Shown: positions 10,596 to 22,106 of the stretch, in pieces
Numbering within the stretch: position 1 is the first letter of the stretch
How the letters are laid out: every line of letters begins with the position of its first letter
NCBI RefSeq assembly: GCF_000143415.4
Contig: NW_003314318.1
Coordinates: 514,971-578,970, forward strand
Reading direction: 5' to 3'
DNA: 64,000 bases
Source of the DNA: Selaginella moellendorffii
Taxonomy: Eukaryota > Streptophyta > Lycopodiopsida > Selaginellales > Selaginellaceae
Notes under the pieces: generated by a model
The model's input: the letters and a program-made list of their open reading frames with translations, nothing else
What the model was told of the DNA's origin: nothing
Databases searched by the model: none
Position numbers and translations under genes: made by a program

Positions 10596-12193
10596 CTATT
10601 TCGCAACGTTGAGCTTCATGGGAACAGGGATGCGATATGTCTGGGTGCCGTCATATATGTCCGCATCAGTCCTGAAAGCCAACACACCATCAAAGACACC
10701 GTCGATGCGATCCACAGGCTCACGCTCCACGCCATTGAGCGATGTGTCCCTCGTCTTGTAGTGGAACGGGATGGCCAGTTTCGCAGTGCTGATCACAACC
10801 TGCACAGTTCCCTGGATGGATAGCAGAGGATGTCAGTCAATCAATCGAGCAAAGGCGCACAGGCAGATTCTCTTACGTACCGTTTTCCCTGGAGGAATCG
10901 TCACTTTGTAAGTCGTCTGATAAGTGACTTCCTCGGACAAAGTCTCGTCCCACTGGTTTCCAAACTCTTGCTCGGCTCCGATCTGGATCTCGGTGCTCTC
11001 TTTGGCAAAGAACGGCACACCGAGCGTCAAAGTCTGCGTGATGCTCTCGGAGAAGGTGAACGAGTTGTGGAAGGACCTGGTGTTGCTCACTGTGGTGGTC
11101 TTGCTCGCGCTGATCTCCATCTCAGCAGGCTCGCTGCCTCTGTTCGTGGCAGATCCATAGGCGACACCGATTGGCGCCTCCTCGCTCGCACTCGCCAGAT
11201 CTAGCAGATACGTCACGTTAAAGATTTGCCTGCTCCTCACAGCTTCTTCGACCACCAGGTGGCTGGACGTTTCCTCGTAATCGGATGCCCCAGCAAAGAC
11301 CACGTCCGGATTATTGGTGACCCAGGACCGGCTTCCACGCATAAGGTAGAGGCCATTGGAACCCTTGAGAGCGAGTGTGGTGCTGTTCACTCGGACTGGA
11401 TCGAACTGGCATTCAGCGTAGTCGGGAGTGTCACCTCTAGGTGCGACCCACTTGTCTGTATCGGCCTTCCAGTAATTGTTTGAAGTCCAGGAGGCGGCTT
11501 GGTTGGATCGAAGAGCTATCTTGCCGTTCAGGAGATACGCCACCTGGTCGAGGGCCCTGGGAATGTGAAAACAGATGAAAGACGAAACCAGCAGTGTACC
11601 TGGTGGGTGGTAACACGAATATCCGCGGATTCGTTTGTGAAAGCGAACTGGTCCGGGAAGCCTCCAATGCCCATAGGCTCGGAGAGGCAGCTGAGGTACT
11701 TGGCATTGTTACCTTTGAGACCCACGTACTCGGGCATGTTGACAACGTAGTAGGACGACTCCACCACTTCTACCATGGAAACGATCTCATTGGGCTCCTT
11801 GAGCAACGCGTGGTACTGGGTGTTGAAGCGCTTGAGGAAGAGACCGTCGTGGACGGAGGAGAGTGCCACCTTTCCTGGGGCGACCTCGGGATGGAGCTTG
11901 AACCGGTTTGAGGCATCGGTGTCGCTGGGTGGGTTCTTGAGGTCGGCTACCACAGCAGAGGTGGAGGAGTGGCGGCGCCAGAAGTGCTTGTTGGCGGAGC
12001 AAATGACGAAGGAGGCGTTGGAATCATTGGCATTGTAGACCGCCTCGTGTGTGGTGTATCGGGTGGTGGTGTCGGACTCGAATGCAAGGGTGCCATCGGA
12101 CTTAAGCATGAGGTACTTACCATTGTCGGCTTTGAGAGAGAAGAAGCGGGGAAGCTTGAGCAATGGGGATTCTGGATTTGGGGTCTGAGCCAT
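10596..12193 (-). CDS. Amaranthin-type lectin fused to an aerolysin-like pore-forming domain
   Basis: Three exons (12193-11600, 11543-10881, 10811-10596) give 490 aa. Residues about 1-150 and 155-290 are two beta-trefoil agglutinin units of the amaranthin type; repeated signatures are FFSLKADNGKYLML and YVGLKGNNAKYLSCL, and later GSNGLYLMRG. From about residue 300 to the end there is an aerolysin/natterin-like region: long alternating Ser/Thr-rich beta strands, including a segment ITQTLTLGVPFF and a repeated T-T-V type insertion hairpin region. Amaranthin-aerolysin fusions are known from several plants and are thought to act in defence or stress responses by binding glycans and then forming oligomers in membranes. 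There is no signal peptide, so the protein is predicted cytosolic. The gene is intact: no stop or frameshift was seen. A minisatellite lies directly upstream. Confidence 0.9.
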
Positions 12194-12268
12194 TGCTGAC
12201 AGACACAGAGCAAAAGAAACTTGGGCTGGAGGTTTGAGAGCTGCGTATCAAGTTAGTGCTTCCACAAT

Positions 12269-12605
12269 GGCTTGGAATTACGATGACAAAATACATGTGC
12301 AAAGAGTATATGCCAGCAGCACAGTAAAATTTGTTGGTTGTGAATTATGATGATAAAATACAAGTGCAAAGAGTATATGCCAGTAGCACAGTAGACTTTG
12401 TTTGTTGTGAATTGCGATAACAAAATACAAGTGCAAAGAGTATATGCCAGCAGCACAGTAAAATTTGTTTGTTGTGAATTATGATGATAAAATACAAGTG
12501 CAAAGAGTATATGCCAGTAGCACAGTAGACTTTGTTTGTTGTGAATTGCGATAACAAAATACAAGTGCAAAGAGTATATGCCAGCAGCACAGTAAAATTT
12601 GTTTG
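12269..12605. repeat. Tandem minisatellite, five copies of a 67 bp unit in alternating A/B forms
   Basis: The string GTGCAAAGAGTATATGCC recurs at 12297, 12364, 12431, 12498 and 12565, always 67 bp apart. Copies 1, 3 and 5 continue with CAGCAGCACAGTAAAATTTG. Copies 2 and 4 read CAGTAGCACAGTAGACTTTG and are followed by GAATTGCGATAACAAAATAC instead of GAATTATGATGATAAAATAC. The array is therefore built as 134 bp A-B dimers plus a terminal A. It starts about 75 bp upstream of the lectin-aerolysin start codon. Open frames across it are artefacts of the repetition. Confidence 0.93.
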
Positions 12606-15600
12606 TTGCTGATCTCTCTCATGCATTATTTTGGGTTCACTATTGGTTTATCTATCCAAGTTCTATTTTAATATTTTGGTTGCGTCACTACAAGAAACAA
12701 CAAGCAGGCCTCTCCTTGCCGGCACTAGAATAGTAAAATTTTATATTCCAAAATTGATTATATCAAACCTGACTATGTCTACTCTACATTGTGTCATATC
12801 TCACAAATTTGTTCATCTCTATCTATTCCACATATATATCACAATGATAGGGATGGGGTGGGTGGTGTGGCAAACGATTGAATTATACTGCAATCACATC
12901 AATTTAAAACACATATGTGTTTTATTATTGAATTGTTTAAACAGACATGTGTAACTCACAAAATAATCTTGCATTAGTGCATACCACACACAGACACACA
13001 CACACATGTATATATATAGCAAAATTCAAATCAGTGCCACTTGCATTAGTATTTGATTATGTGCATGAAAAAATATATTATTTATCTTTATTTTAGTAAT
13101 AATGTTGCAAAGTACTTCTTCTTAACAAATTAGTATACTACTTTAAAACAACATCTTCCTATACATCTCAAAACTTACTAATACCTATAGAACATTAAAG
13201 TTTCCCATAGATCTATAGTATAATGGAACTCATAGGTATTTATTAACTTTTAAATGACAAAGCCATTATAGAGCCTATAATGCTTTTGAATTATATTGAA
13301 TATGACTAATGACACAATTTTGAGATTTCTCTCCATATATACAAAAGGATCTAAAACTCTTGTGACTTTGAGAAATAAAAAATGATTGCTTAAATGAAAA
13401 AACAAGTCAATTGTCTTATTGGAATGGTTTTAATAATAGTAAGGCCACAGCAATGGGGTCCACTATGCACACATTATGTTGCTTGGTGGACTTCAACACC
13501 AAAACTGCTAATAACAACACAAAGCAAGTTTGAATAAAATCCACTAATGTTTAGTAGGAAGAGATGGAAATGCATAAAGGTAGTCATATAAAGTTAAGTG
13601 TATATAAAATTGTAAACCAAGAAAAAAGCTTGGAGGATTTAAAGATAGAATGTGCTAGAGTTGGGAGGCCACTCCTATATGTGCCAAATTTGCTATTAAC
13701 CAAATATAACATCTATAAAAAAAATTTAATAACAATGTCCATGAAATCTACTATGGGCCTCCCTTTATTGCTTTATTGTTATAAATATTATACCACCAAG
13801 GAATTAATTAAAATATAAAAAAGTCTTTAAAGATGTTTTAATGGGATGAAAAAGTGTTTCAAATGAAAACCATCTTTCAAATCTATATAAAACATACATG
13901 TACATATGTGTTAATTATTATTGACATTTTCTTGACACTTCATCTAGATAATCTATAAGTGATAAAGAAAAATATTTAAAAAAATTTAAAAACCTATCAA
14001 AGATGAGATAAAAAAATAAAAAATAAAAATAAAAAATACTTACTTTGATTAAATAAAAATGCTCTTCAATCCAATCTTATAAACTTCTTAACTATACTTT
14101 ATTTACTTTAGCACTTTATTCCATGAAATGAAATGAAGAGAGAGAGAGCAAGGATCTAAATATACCTAGTATAGATGTATTTCTTTAAAAACATCATTGA
14201 AATTTATATATACTTTTGATATATAGAAATTCACTTGCTAATAGTGTTACTATAAAAAAGAATAAATAAATAAATACATTGGGTATGAGTGGACTACTTG
14301 AATTTACTTGGAAATGTTTATAACTTTTTTTATTCAATTTCATAGACTTTATCCCATTTTTACTTTTAGGAATTTGATCCTAGAGCATCTTTATTATATA
14401 AAAGCCTCAATGCAAATAAAATAGAAATGATTTACAACCATTATAGAGGGAGTATTATGGCAAGAGATAATTATATATAACAATAAGAATTTTTCATTGG
14501 TACCTATGACTTTTATAACCTTATAGGGCATATAATTTAAATACATTTCAATTGCAAACAATTAAGTTGGACATCACTGTCTTCAACCAAGGTGCAAGGC
14601 TACCAAGACCAAATTAAAATCAGCAAAAGCTCACTACTCTCATAAAATCTAAAAAAAAATGTAAAGTGCAATCTACTATTAAACATAATACTACAAAAGA
14701 AAGGTACAAGAGTTACCTTTTTAAAAAAAGTGCAACAATCACTTTTTTACACCAACTCTAGACTCTATTTAACTCAATTGCCTTTAGCCCCAAAAGTCAA
14801 TATCACTTTTGGGTCACATCATACAAACTATATATTAAAGTTTAAGTTAACCAAAGTTAACTCCAACCCTTTCACTAATGTGTAATGACTTATGAAAATG
14901 GAATGGTTTACAGGTAAAGTGACTAACATGTTAACCATTGGAATAGTCTAAAAAAATTTGTGGAAAATTTTCTATCCTAAAGAAAGAATGACTCTTAATT
15001 TAAAAATACAAAATTTCAACTAACTTCCTCTTACTAACAACTTCACAAATGTTCATTTCAAAATAAATTCTATATGCATAAGTACTGAATATTATGCTCA
15101 AATTTCTGCTAACATCAATATTTGCAAAAATGTAAATAAATACCCAAGACTCAATCACGAAGACCATATCTTTGGATATCCACATTGCATTAACACTCTT
15201 CTTCAATCACCTTCAAAATCTAATATGAAGCTAAAACACTAATTAAAAAAATGACATAAAAAATCAAGGTCTAAAGAAAATTCTTTATCACTCAAAATAA
15301 TAATGTCACTTCTATTAACACAAATGCTAGCAATGTCAATGCCTTAATTTCACACTTTTTCCATCTGACAATCTACTCCAGGTGCTAACAGATCAACCAA
15401 TAAGCTATCGCAAATGAATGGAACAACTTTTTCTATCACTTTACAGGCAAATCTTCAAGAAAACAAAGTATCAATTTAAGCTTAGTATAATGGGTCATCA
15501 TTGAGAACTTAGTCAAAGCTACTTCAATGCTACTATATACAAATAAACTCCACTTCATGGTTGATTATCATTTGATAAAGCAACTTCATAAACACATTAC

Positions 15601-18521
15601 TTATGACCACATATATATATGCTTTATTTCGTTAAAGTGGAACTTTTCATTATCCCACTTATGGTGTGTGGCCACATGCCATTTTTATAACAACAATAAA
15701 AAATTGAAGTTTTAGCTTTATAATTTATAAATTAAAAACTTTTCATATGATTTTGTGTTATAATATTGTGAAATATAAAAAATAAATTAAAAAACTGATA
15801 GAAATATTAATAAATATTAATTAAGTACTAGGAAATGGCATGTGGACACATGCTAATTAATGTCCCACTTTACTGAATAAGTTCCACTTTAACGAAATAA
15901 AACATATATGATATATATACAATGACTTGATTATCAATTGAACAACAACATGAGCAATACCTATATCATTACTATAAAGGCTTATGTGAGTATCAAGTGC
16001 CAACTCGATTCAGCAAAATATAACATAAATGCCATACCCCATTAATAGAGATTTACAACACTCAACACCATTAACTTTTATTCACAACATAGACAAGTTT
16101 ATGCCACTCTCTTTTTGACTAAAACTCAATACTAATCCAACACCAAGCTATTCAAAGAGTAATAACAAGGTTCCCCAAAAAAGAATTAAGTATTGTAGTC
16201 TTTAATAGCAAGTAAAATGATTTAGCATTTCACCACTATTCATCCCATAACTCACCATTTGTAAAACCATCATAACTAACATCCATTAAGATAAGGACTC
16301 TTGATTATATGATGTGAACATAAGTAATAAATTAACACCTCATTGCAAATCATCTCTTGAGGAAGAGAAGATGATTTACGTGTTTAATCCTTTGTCCATA
16401 ATGACTCTCTTTTCAAACTCAACTTTGATTAAACCTCCAATTTGCATTTGCACTGCCTTTAATCCAATCCAAGAAAAGTTTATAAGAGAATGCGGCAATG
16501 ACTATTTGAATTAATAAATTAATCATTATAGTCTTGATTGATTCACTTAATCATGAAAAATAACCATATGTCTAAAGACAATGATACAAAACCCAAGTTT
16601 TAAGGCCTTGGGCCACTAAATGAAGAAATAGAGCCAAATTTCTAAGTTTGTAACCAATGAGTGAAGAAATTGGCACATGAAGTGACTCTTGAACATTTAG
16701 CCTAAAGAGTGAAGGGATAAGAGCACAGAACGACTTAAAACAATCTTAAAGTGACCAACATCCTAATGCCAAGACCAACATACAAAATAAAGACAAATGG
16801 AGTAGCATTATTTCAACATATTAATGCCCTATTGTGAGGATATGGGTACTCCATTAGTTAGCATGGTGTGGAACTTAGACTTAAACCTAAATTAAACGCA
16901 AAACAAAGATAGACACAAAAATTAAAGTTAGACTATGCTTTAAGTTGATCAGCTATGCCTAACCTATTATCCCTACTATACATTTGGAACCCTTTGCAGC
17001 TCCCCCCCACCCTCCCGCTAGGAACACATGCTTTAATCTTTCACCCTTAGTATAAGAAGTTAGTCTTTACGACAAATTTGAAACTTATTAAATATAGAAT
17101 GGTGTTAGATTGCGAATTTGGATATGGGATAAACACCATTGTATTTAGGACAATCTCTATATTCTATAGATATGCCAAATTAGCAAATCTACACACTTTT
17201 TATAAATAACAATTGAAACCGAATGCTGCTAACACAAGGTGTATGATAGCAAGGGTGTTTGACAAACATGGTAAGCTATCATTTAGTAAATATTGAAAGA
17301 CCAAATTCAATATCACAGGGGTTCCCAACACTAGCAAATGCAAGTCAATGACAAGAGTTTCTCAAACTAGGTTGAATATGCTTAGCAAGGAATATATAAG
17401 AGTTCCTACCCTATGTTTATTCAATTTAAGTACACGGCCATTGATTAGTTTCTCAACTAGCTTAAGTGGAGATTAATAAAAGATTTAGCAATACCAATTT
17501 CTTGCCGTCATGGCAGTAAGGAAAGAATATCCAAAAGGACTAATTGACAAATAATTTTCGATATCCACAGTCACATTCGCGACATAAAATGTCTTGACTT
17601 GTTTGGCAACTTACAGCATTTTTTAAATAACACCCTAATTCCACTAAAGACGTTTGATAGATACTTATACTAGAGTAGAAAGTTTCTTAAGAAGAAAGAT
17701 TATAAATATAAAGCCTAAACCTTTTATCCTTATGAAGACTTTCATATTTAGAAGGGGAATACTTTCTTTGGAGCTTAACAAATACAAGAAAAATGTCTTA
17801 CTTCAAGGATTTAGATTTCTTTCATGAAATATATAACCATATTCTCCAAGACACCAAAAAGGGCCAAAACATGGCTCATAAAATGTTTTTCATTAGTAGT
17901 AAGAGACTCTAGTGCTTGGCATCCTTAGGAGAGAATTACCTCCTTAGTTGAAAATTGAATAAAGAGAAAGAGCTGCAAATACTTGGCTAAAAAACAATAA
18001 TCACACTATAGTTATAAATGCACTAGTGTTACTAAGAAAATATTTCCTTTTACATTTCAAGAATTACAATAGTAATAATAACAATGCTATTGTTGAAAAC
18101 ATACCTTCTGCTGCTATAACTTATTTTCCATCTCAACCACCCAAGAAAAAAATTTCTAGATTAAATATGTTGCACTTGCTCTTTTAAATATAGAAGGATG
18201 ATGATTGTTTAAATCTTTTAAAGTAAGCACTTTCTAACATATTCTAGGATATCAAGAACATTTGTCCTTAAAATAAAAGGAACACATAAATAATAAACAC
18301 AAAGAATAGCAAACACACTTGATGCTCAATTATAGAATTTTGAACTTGGAGCACCCATGTTCCATGAAGCCAATACTTTTTAACACTATTTTTTCAAAAG
18401 AGGAACAAAGGAATAGAAGGACAAATGTTCAAGAAGGAAATTTAATGGTAATTCATTCACACCACCACACTATTATATTAGATTTTGAAACTCTAATCTA
18501 ATAGCTAAATTTAATGGTAAC
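12606..18521. other. AT-rich, gene-poor compartment
   Basis: About 5.9 kb has strongly AT-rich composition, in sharp contrast to the flanking genes. No frame above about 110 codons looks protein-coding, and no retroelement domain (RT, integrase, gag), tRNA or rRNA was recognised. A CA/TA-rich simple repeat occurs near 12989-13018, and poly-A/poly-T tracts are scattered throughout. A MITE-like element is annotated separately at 15611-15919. A direct repeat of AAATTTAATGGTAA plus a CACACCA segment occurs near 18438-18465 and 18507-18533, flanking a small hairpin (ATTAGATT/AATCTAAT, about 18477-18502). The most likely nature is old transposon or heterochromatic sequence, decayed beyond recognition by eye. 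Confidence 0.6.
15611..15919. mobile_element. MITE-like inverted-repeat element, about 309 bp
   Basis: The left arm (15611-15686) and right arm (15833-15919) are inverted copies of each other. Left reads TTTATTTCGTTAAAGTGGAA at 15623-15642, and its reverse complement occurs at 15880-15899. Inside this, TATCCCACTT/AGTGGGAC and GGCCACATGCCATTT/AAATGGCATGTGGA also pair, so the arms match over roughly 75-85 bp with small differences. The roughly 145 bp core is AT-rich and non-coding. Both ends run into ATATATAT, so a TA target-site duplication is possible but cannot be defined. This fits a non-autonomous foldback DNA transposon (MITE). Confidence 0.7.
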
Positions 18522-19507
18522 TTGTTCACACCAGAAATAAACATTAAAGTAAGATAATGTTACAATTAGCATTTCTTTTGCATTTTTCACTAAAATCCTA
18601 ATGCTACACTTTTGTAGCATTAAGATTAAATTATTCCATAAATATTCTATAGGGCAATGCTGCGGCACCACTTGGAGCGCTGGCTGTGCTGCTGCTGCTT
18701 CTCCACACGCACAACCCTCCGATTTGCATGGATTGCCATCTTCTTTGACGACTCCTTGTGGTGGTGTTGGTGGTGGTGGTGGTGATTGGTGGCAGTGTTG
18801 TTGGCAGAGCTGTGATGGTGCTGCGGCACCACAAGTGCCGCCTCTTCCTCCTCCCTTGGTCACTTCCACGACACGCCCATTCCGCTGCCTCTGCCGCTGC
18901 CCCCACGAGAGAAGTCTCTTAGGCTCGTCGGGGCTCTTGCACTTGTGCCCAACACCAGATTCCAGAGCATTGCTCAGCTCTGCCGTGCCGCTTGACGCCA
19001 TCGCTGCCACCGTGGAAGCTCCTCCTATCATCGTCATTGCCGCCGTGGCACTCCTCTCCTCTGCCGCTGCCGCTTTCGAGGAGGGGGGAGATAGAGGAGG
19101 TGGTGCGAAGAGGGCAAGGGAGATTGATGCGGATGGGGGTGGCTGGAGCCAAGATCTTCGTGATTTCTGCCACCTTTTGCTGCCGCTGCTGCTGCCGCTG
19201 CTGGCTTGAATCGGCCGCCCAAAGTGTTGAGAACAGGGCGGCCCTTGAACATGTTGGCGCCACTGGCGTTTTGAAAATACTTAAAATCCAAGACTGTGTT
19301 CCCTCCTCTTCTATAGAGATCTTTGTTTTTGCGGTGCCAGTGATCAAGGAAGTTCTTGCTTCGTGATCCATGGCTTCTCTCCCTCTCACACAAGGGAAAT
19401 TTTGATTCCTTGTTTGTGGAATCCTCTCTTCTATCACATGCTCAACATTTCTGAGAGATGTGTTTCTAAATCACTTTTAGGTATAATTTAATGGCTGGTG
19501 TGAACAA
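18522..19507. mobile_element. GC-rich island bracketed by 13 bp inverted repeats; candidate gene-capturing element
   Basis: TTGTTCACACCAG at 18522-18534 is matched by its exact reverse complement CTGGTGTGAACAA at 19495-19507. Between them, about 18650-19380 is GC-rich and trinucleotide-repetitive (GCTGCTGCTG, GGTGGTGGTGGT, GCCGCTGCCGCT), unlike the AT-rich DNA on both sides. Open frames exist on both strands: 18601-19209 on plus, and 19393-19034 and 19037-18498 on minus. Their products are low-complexity (poly-Ala, poly-Pro, His/Ser runs) and I do not recognise any of them. The structure resembles a non-autonomous DNA element that carried a piece of genic sequence, but 13 bp is short and no target-site duplication is clear. 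It could instead be a decayed gene. Confidence 0.35.
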
Positions 19508-20225
19508 AGCATTATTAAATTGACTAACTTATTGGCATTATCTAAAGTTTTTATTACAAAAATGTAGTATTGAATAACATTAAAATTGTAAAAATTCTGG
19601 TGGGTGTAAAACCCTCCTGTATGTAGATGATTGTATGCAAGTGTCCAATTAACCAAACACACAAAACCGTCTATATGTTATCTTACAATTTGTCTATAAT
19701 TTGATCACTCCAGACTTGTCTTGATTAATTTTCTTTCTAGTCTTCTATTTTGTGAGCTTAACAAATGAAAAGGTGGATAATTTGGGTAAAATTGGATTCA
19801 TAAAAACCCACGAATTGGATTCATAAAAAGGGTGACTAAATCCTTCTTGCATGACCTTTCATATTGGCACATGATGGCCATGAAATGAATCATACTATGG
19901 GGTCATGAACATGCCATTATTCATAGGTGATATTCTAGGAATATCTGATCATGTACGTGCATAGACCTCGATTCAGCCATGGCACCTGGACAATGCCTGG
20001 TTATATGCAACCGCATACAACCATCCGCTCACGGTTTTACGGCTGCTGGTGGTGAGTCGTTGGCAAAGAGCGCAAGGCCTCATTCATTTGCACGTTTTTT
20101 TGCCCTAGCAAAAGCCTGTCAAAAGTGTTGTACGATGGACGAAGTGTTCAACCGCATGGTCCTTGTGGGGTGTCGTGAAATGCTTTTATAGTCCTTCGTT
20201 CTCGTGCTTCAACGACTCTCTAAGA
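19508..20225. other. Intergenic region upstream of the papain-like gene
   Basis: The first about 430 bp are AT-rich like the preceding compartment; base composition becomes ordinary from about 19940. A 70-codon open frame at 19979-20191 (MAPGQCLVICNRI...) has no recognisable domain and does not resemble the missing inhibitor prodomain of the downstream protease homologue. No RNA gene was seen. Confidence 0.5.
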
Positions 20226-21389
20226 ATGTCTCCTCATCCCTTGGTCTCGATTTCGTTCCTCCTCCTGCTTGCTGCAAATGCAAATGCCGCCCTTCGGAGT
20301 ACTATCACAAGTGATAGTAATCTGGATGGTGATGCAGGCATCAGAATGTTTGGCGACGTTGGCTCTGACCCTCCCAAATCCATCGACTGGAGAACTTTGG
20401 GAGCCGTCACACCTGTGAAAGATCGTAAAGGATGCCAGAGTAAGTCGGTTTTTCTCTCTATTTATGTTTTAGCCTGTGGTTTGGATGGAAAATCATGTTA
20501 CAGATGGCAGCTGGGCATTCGCGACGGCAGAAGCCATCGAGGGAATCAACAAGATTGCGACTGGAGTGTTGGTGGAGCTGTCGGCGCAGCAGCTGCTGGA
20601 TTGCTCCCGGAGCTACGGCAGCGATGGCTGCCACAGCGGGTTTCCCCAGAACGCATTTGCATACCTTGACGACACAAGGAATGGCCTCTCCACCGCATCA
20701 GATTACCGCTTCACAGGATTCAATGGCACCTGCCGAAAACACGTAAGTGCGTGCGTGCTCTTGTGTTTCCATTGTTTTTTACTAAAGTTGTGCTCTTCCA
20801 GAACCGCAACTCCGTAGGCATTGACAATTACGACAATTTGTACGGCTCCAGCGACGACACTGACATCGTCAAGCAGGTTGCCAAGCAGCCAGTGACAGCT
20901 CTAATCGATGGCAACGCGCCGGAGTTCCTTCGCTACAAAGGGGTATGAGAAAAATCATTCGTTTTTGAAGGAAAACTCGCTGAAGCCTTTGAACTAAAAA
21001 TGCAGGGGATTTACAAGGGCCCGTGCAAAGACGACCAGGCAACTCCGTATCTAGCAGTGCTCATCGTCGGTTATGGATCCGAAAACGGCCAGGACTACTG
21101 GATCATCAAAAACTCGGCGGGGACAAGCTGGGGAGAGAAAGGCTACATGAGGCTGCAGCGTGGAAACCATGGCCTCCCACTGGGTCGATGCGGAGTGAAT
21201 GGCTTCGTCTACTTTCCTGTCAAATCGAAGGTACCACCGCCGCCTCCTCGACCACCGCCATCACCCCCAGTTCCGTGCTCCAAGAGGATTAGCTGCGATC
21301 TTTCAGACTTTGAGTGCTGCCCTCCGAAGTCCAAGCCTATTTGTTGCCCTATATGGAAGAGATGTACTACCTCTGGATGCGCTGTTTAA
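20226..21389 (+). CDS. Papain-family (C1A) cysteine protease homologue lacking catalytic residues and prodomain
   Basis: Four exons (20226-20439, 20504-20742, 20802-20942, 21006-21389) give 325 aa. A signal peptide ([21 protein letters not shown]) is followed after only about 25 residues by the mature papain fold ([16 protein letters not shown]), so the usual I29 inhibitor prodomain of about 100 aa is absent. The active-site segment, normally CGSCWAF, reads GCQNGSWAF, with Ser in the nucleophile position. The catalytic His position reads [11 protein letters not shown], with Leu for His. The Asn segment is present ([14 protein letters not shown]) but its following Trp is Ala. A proline-rich linker and a short Cys-rich tail (37 aa, a reduced granulin-like domain) close the protein. 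All splice sites and phases are good, so it may be an expressed, secreted pseudoenzyme. A pseudogene in early decay is the alternative. Confidence 0.85.
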
Positions 21390-21763
21390 ATATGTTTCGG
21401 TGTGGTCCTTAATAGATGTTGATCCCATGACTAAATTCCCTTGGAGAATCCACGACTTCCTAAAGCTCCAAGAAACGGAATTTAGCGTTCTGGAATTGCA
21501 TAGCATTTGTTGAAATACGCTTCCCGTAATGCCTTCAAACCAATGCTCCTAAAGCAACGAGGTTTTAAGCCTATAGACGTCCACATAGTGCTTCAAGGCC
21601 CCTCGAAAGAAGCCCTGAGCAACCTGAGACATCAAATATTGAATTGAGTCGAGTCAAGCAAAGCAATGTAGTTGCAAAGTAAAATTAAAAAGTGTATATC
21701 AATCAAGTGACAGATGTATCTGCAGAGGTGTCGATGTTTTTGTCTCAAGTCCCGGCATCCATG

Positions 21764-22066
21764 TCAAAAGAGAAGCAAGTAGACATCCTCCCCACAAAAA
21801 TTCAGGTAGTTCCCATCTTGACCAGTGAACTCGATGTCGTAATTGACATGGAAATCAATCAGATACTCGCTCGCAAGCCTGGTCACCAAGATCTGAACCT
21901 TACGCTCGCCGCAATTGGTAATCACCATCATTACATAGAGCTTGGATTTCCAAGCGGCGAGGTAGATATCCTCGCCATCCTCGGGCAAGGCATAATACGA
22001 GAAAAAAATTAGTTGCGGTATCAAACTCTTCTTCTTGTTTAAAGGTTGACGCACGATGGAGATCAA
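21764..22066 (-). other. Unassigned open frame, possible gene fragment
   Basis: This frame of about 100 codons reads like globular protein in its centre (PEDGEDIYLAAWKSKLYVMM, LVTRLASEYLIDFHVNYDIE). I do not recognise the family, and no convincing start, splice partner or neighbouring exon was found. A frame of similar length is open on the other strand (21692-22012). It lies between the 3' ends of the papain-like gene and SCAI. It may be a remnant exon or chance. Confidence 0.2.
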
Positions 22067-22106
22067 ACCCTAAATCTATTTTACTCCGTCAATCCAACTT
22101 TTCTTC

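Noticed and set aside
12253-12626. Two minus-strand open frames with repeated hydrophobic peptides
   Set aside because: They are translations of the 67 bp tandem repeat in shifting frames; the unit length is not a multiple of three.
13000-18500. CRISPR array or prokaryotic operon
   Set aside because: No spaced direct repeats of constant length were seen, and all genes in the window are intron-containing or typical plant nuclear genes.
12606-19500. Possible insertion of organellar DNA
   Set aside because: The block is strongly AT-rich and contains no recognisable plastid or mitochondrial gene; if the host is Selaginella, its organelle genomes are GC-rich, so the composition does not fit.
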